DNA of 5,212 nt. Origin: Chloroflexota bacterium. GTDB taxonomy: Bacteria > Chloroflexota > Dehalococcoidia > Dehalococcoidales > JAHJRU01. Of the stretch, positions 3,791-5,212 are shown piece by piece (the first letter of the stretch is position 1; each line of letters starts with the position of its first letter). The stretch covers positions 1-5,212 of the forward strand of contig JAHJRU010000176.1 of the NCBI GenBank assembly GCA_018830745.1, written 5' to 3'. The position numbers were made by a program, and so were the translations under genes. Under the pieces are notes generated by a model. It was given only the letters and a program-made list of their open reading frames with translations. It was not told where the DNA came from and did not search any database.

Positions 3791-4930
3791 ATGAAAGAGA
3801 AAAAGGTACTGGGCGGCAGGGAAAAAGTAAAGGTAGCCGTAGTGCAAGTCGCTCCTGTCTTTATGGATAAAGAGAAGACTATTGAGAAAGCCTGTAAGCT
3901 GATCGGTGAAGCAGGTAAAAATGGCGCCGAACTTATCGTCTTCTCTGAAGCATTCATACCGGGATACCCGGCTTTCTATACTGGGGGGTTCGAAAGCAAA
4001 CCGTCTGAATGGGCTCCCTACATGGTCGCTCTTCAGGACAACTCAGTGGTAATAGGCAGCCAGGATACTGCAATCCTGGGTGAAGCAGCCAGAGAGGCGG
4101 ATGCCTACGTTGTGATTGGCTGCAACGAACTTGATGAGCGTCCGGGTAGCCGTACTATCTATAATAGTTTGCTCTTCATTGACCGAAAAGGTAAGGTTAT
4201 GGGGAGACACCGAAAACTTATGCCTACTTATACCGAACGTACTTACTGGGGCTCGGGAGATGGCAGCGACTTAAAAGTCTTTGATACCGATATCGGTCGG
4301 ATTGGTGGATTGATCTGTGGTGAGAATGCCATGATCCTGACAAAAGCAGCCCTCATGCAACAGGGAGAGGAATTTCATATCGTAGTCTGGCCTGGAGCCT
4401 GGCGGGGGCATGGACAATCGCATCTTCTGGAACCGGTAACCGACTCTGAAGAGGAGGGTTGTTTACTCCATTCTATTGCCAGAGCGTATGCTGCGGATTC
4501 ACAGGCTTTTGTCCTCAGCTGTAGTGGTATTTTGGGACCCAACGACTTTCCTGAAAGATGGCAACACCTTAGAGAGAGCCATCACACTAACTACAGCTAT
4601 GCGGTAGGCGGGAGTGTCATAGTAGACCCATCAGGACGATATATCGCCAAACCAATATTGGGGAAAGAGACCATCCTCTATGCTGATTGTTATGCCCATC
4701 ACATTAAGGTAGCCAAGGCTATCTTTGATTGCCTGGGTCATTATACCAGATGGGATGTTGTTCAAATTCACGTCAATACCGAGCCTCGCAACCCGGAAAT
4801 CAAGATTACCGAGAAACCGAATCTGGATTTACCAATCAGTGAGCTTCGTCGCATCTCGGAGGAATTCGAGATAAGCATGGACAAACTTGAAGCCATTATC
4901 GAGCAAATAAGCAATTCTAAATCACCTTAA
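3791..4930 (+). CDS. Nitrilase (carbon-nitrogen hydrolase superfamily, branch 1)
   Basis: This predicted cytoplasmic enzyme of 379 residues hydrolyses a C-N bond, in this branch typically a nitrile to the carboxylic acid and ammonia. The catalytic triad is visible: Glu53 in FSEAFIPGYP, Lys142 in GRHRKLMPTYTER, and the Cys176 nucleophile in GGLICGENAM. Glu149 in the TYTERxxWGxGDGS motif is the additional conserved acid of nitrilases. Further family marks are WPGAWRG (200-206) and the C-terminal HYTRWDVVQIHVN, a variant of the nitrilase HYxRPDV motif. The Cys is followed by GEN where many characterised members have WE. There is no signal peptide. GAGG lies 5 bases before ATG. Tight spacing to dctM places it in the transporter operon. 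Substrate class (aliphatic, arylaceto-, cyanide-type) cannot be decided from sequence, and an amidase-like activity is not excluded. Confidence 0.9.
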   Translation: MKEKKVLGGREKVKVAVVQVAPVFMDKEKTIEKACKLIGEAGKNGAELIVFSEAFIPGYPAFYTGGFESKPSEWAPYMVALQDNSVVIGSQDTAILGEAAREADAYVVIGCNELDERPGSRTIYNSLLFIDRKGKVMGRHRKLMPTYTERTYWGSGDGSDLKVFDTDIGRIGGLICGENAMILTKAALMQQGEEFHIVVWPGAWRGHGQSHLLEPVTDSEEEGCLLHSIARAYAADSQAFVLSCSGILGPNDFPERWQHLRESHHTNYSYAVGGSVIVDPSGRYIAKPILGKETILYADCYAHHIKVAKAIFDCLGHYTRWDVVQIHVNTEPRNPEIKITEKPNLDLPISELRRISEEFEISMDKLEAIIEQISNSKSP

Positions 4931-4970
4931 GAATATAGAAATATATGAAAAGCTCTTCATATTAATGTGC

Positions 4971-5021
4971 CTGAGTCACTTTCTCAGATTAGTTATCACA
5001 GACCCTTTCGTCCTAATCAGA
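4971..5021 (+). other. Overlapping alternative hairpins in the nitrilase-hydrolase gap
   Basis: The 111-base gap is AT-rich and shows no convincing promoter. CTGAG (4971-4975) can pair with CTCAG (4983-4987). Alternatively 4984-4992 can pair with 5013-5021, with one mismatch around the core GATTAG/CTAATC. The two share bases and cannot form together. Stems are short and no T-run follows either, so a regulatory role is only a suggestion. Confidence 0.2.
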
Positions 5022-5041
5022 TTTAACGAGGAGAGCACCGG

Positions 5042-5212
5042 ATGATTGACAGCATCTTACCCGGAATGTCAGCTCAGACCTTTAGCCCACGAGCAGTAAC
5101 TCTGGCGGCAGAACCTGAATCACTTGAGATAGACCTGCAAAGGACTGTCATAATGGTAATAGACATGCAAAATGTCTTTGCTGCCAAGGATGGTTTGTTC
5201 GATGTGCATGGA
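5042..5212 (+). CDS. Isochorismatase-family cysteine hydrolase (RutB-like), 5' part only
   Basis: The first 57 codons of a gene continue beyond the window. ATG 5042 has GAGGAG (5028-5033) 8 bases upstream. The residues visible follow the pattern of RutB and related amidohydrolases: a short N-terminal lead with AAEPESLEIDLQRT, then the first beta strand VIMVIDMQNVF. Asp41 is the expected catalytic aspartate, followed by the KDGLFD turn. The catalytic Lys and Cys of this family would lie past the edge. Members hydrolyse amides, ureides or N-carbamoyl compounds (for example ureidoacrylate, biuret, nicotinamide). The family call is firm, but the substrate is not determinable from this fragment. 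Same-strand position behind the nitrilase suggests a shared pathway, though the 111-base gap allows separate transcription. Confidence 0.85.
   Translation, partial: MIDSILPGMSAQTFSPRAVTLAAEPESLEIDLQRTVIMVIDMQNVFAAKDGLFDVHG

Noticed and set aside
4943..4962. Hairpin ATATGAA/TTCATAT just after the nitrilase stop as a terminator
   Set aside because: The stem is weak and AT-rich and no T-run follows, so it does not qualify as an intrinsic terminator.

Overview
The window carries one plus-strand gene cluster: a complete tripartite TRAP transporter (lipoprotein solute receptor dctP, small membrane subunit dctQ, large membrane subunit dctM), then a branch-1 nitrilase, then the start of an isochorismatase-family cysteine hydrolase (RutB-like) that runs off the right edge. 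A roughly 480-base region on the left holds two tiny convergent membrane-protein candidates framed by a perfect 18-bp inverted repeat. The receptor is lipid-anchored and has a long Pro-Ala-Lys linker after its lipobox cysteine. That style is familiar from solute receptors of uncultivated Chloroflexota (Dehalococcoidia and relatives), so a single-membraned subsurface or sediment Chloroflexota is my best guess. No rRNA or other marker gene is present to prove it.

Layout. Bases 1-30 look like a fragment of a dispersed repeat. Bases 35-90 can fold into a 20-bp bulged hairpin. A near-perfect sigma-70-type promoter (99-128) precedes a 31-codon hydrophobic ORF (164-259, +). Its tail overlaps that of a 59-codon membrane protein on the minus strand (237-416). 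A second strong promoter (483-511) drives the TRAP genes. Its leader contains a 15-bp hairpin (553-587) with three U.G pairs, which make sense only in plus-strand RNA. dctP (620-1771), dctQ (about 1837-2448), dctM (2464-3768) and the nitrilase (3791-4930) follow with gaps of 65, 15 and 22 bases. After a 111-base gap the cysteine hydrolase begins at 5042.

How the genes may work together. TRAP transporters use an ion gradient to import organic acids captured by a high-affinity receptor, usually through a carboxylate-arginine contact. A cytoplasmic nitrilase (C-N hydrolysis of a nitrile to acid plus ammonia) and an amide or ureide hydrolase directly downstream suggest uptake and stepwise hydrolysis of a carboxylated nitrogen compound, for carbon or nitrogen supply. 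The substrate cannot be read from the sequence.

Points that deserve care are translation starts and small structures. dctM appears to start at an ATA codon with an ideal ribosome binding site. dctQ lacks a normal start, contains a nine-G run, and is preceded by a well-formed 16-codon mini-ORF. The left-hand micro-gene pair with its inverted repeats is the least explained part of the window.
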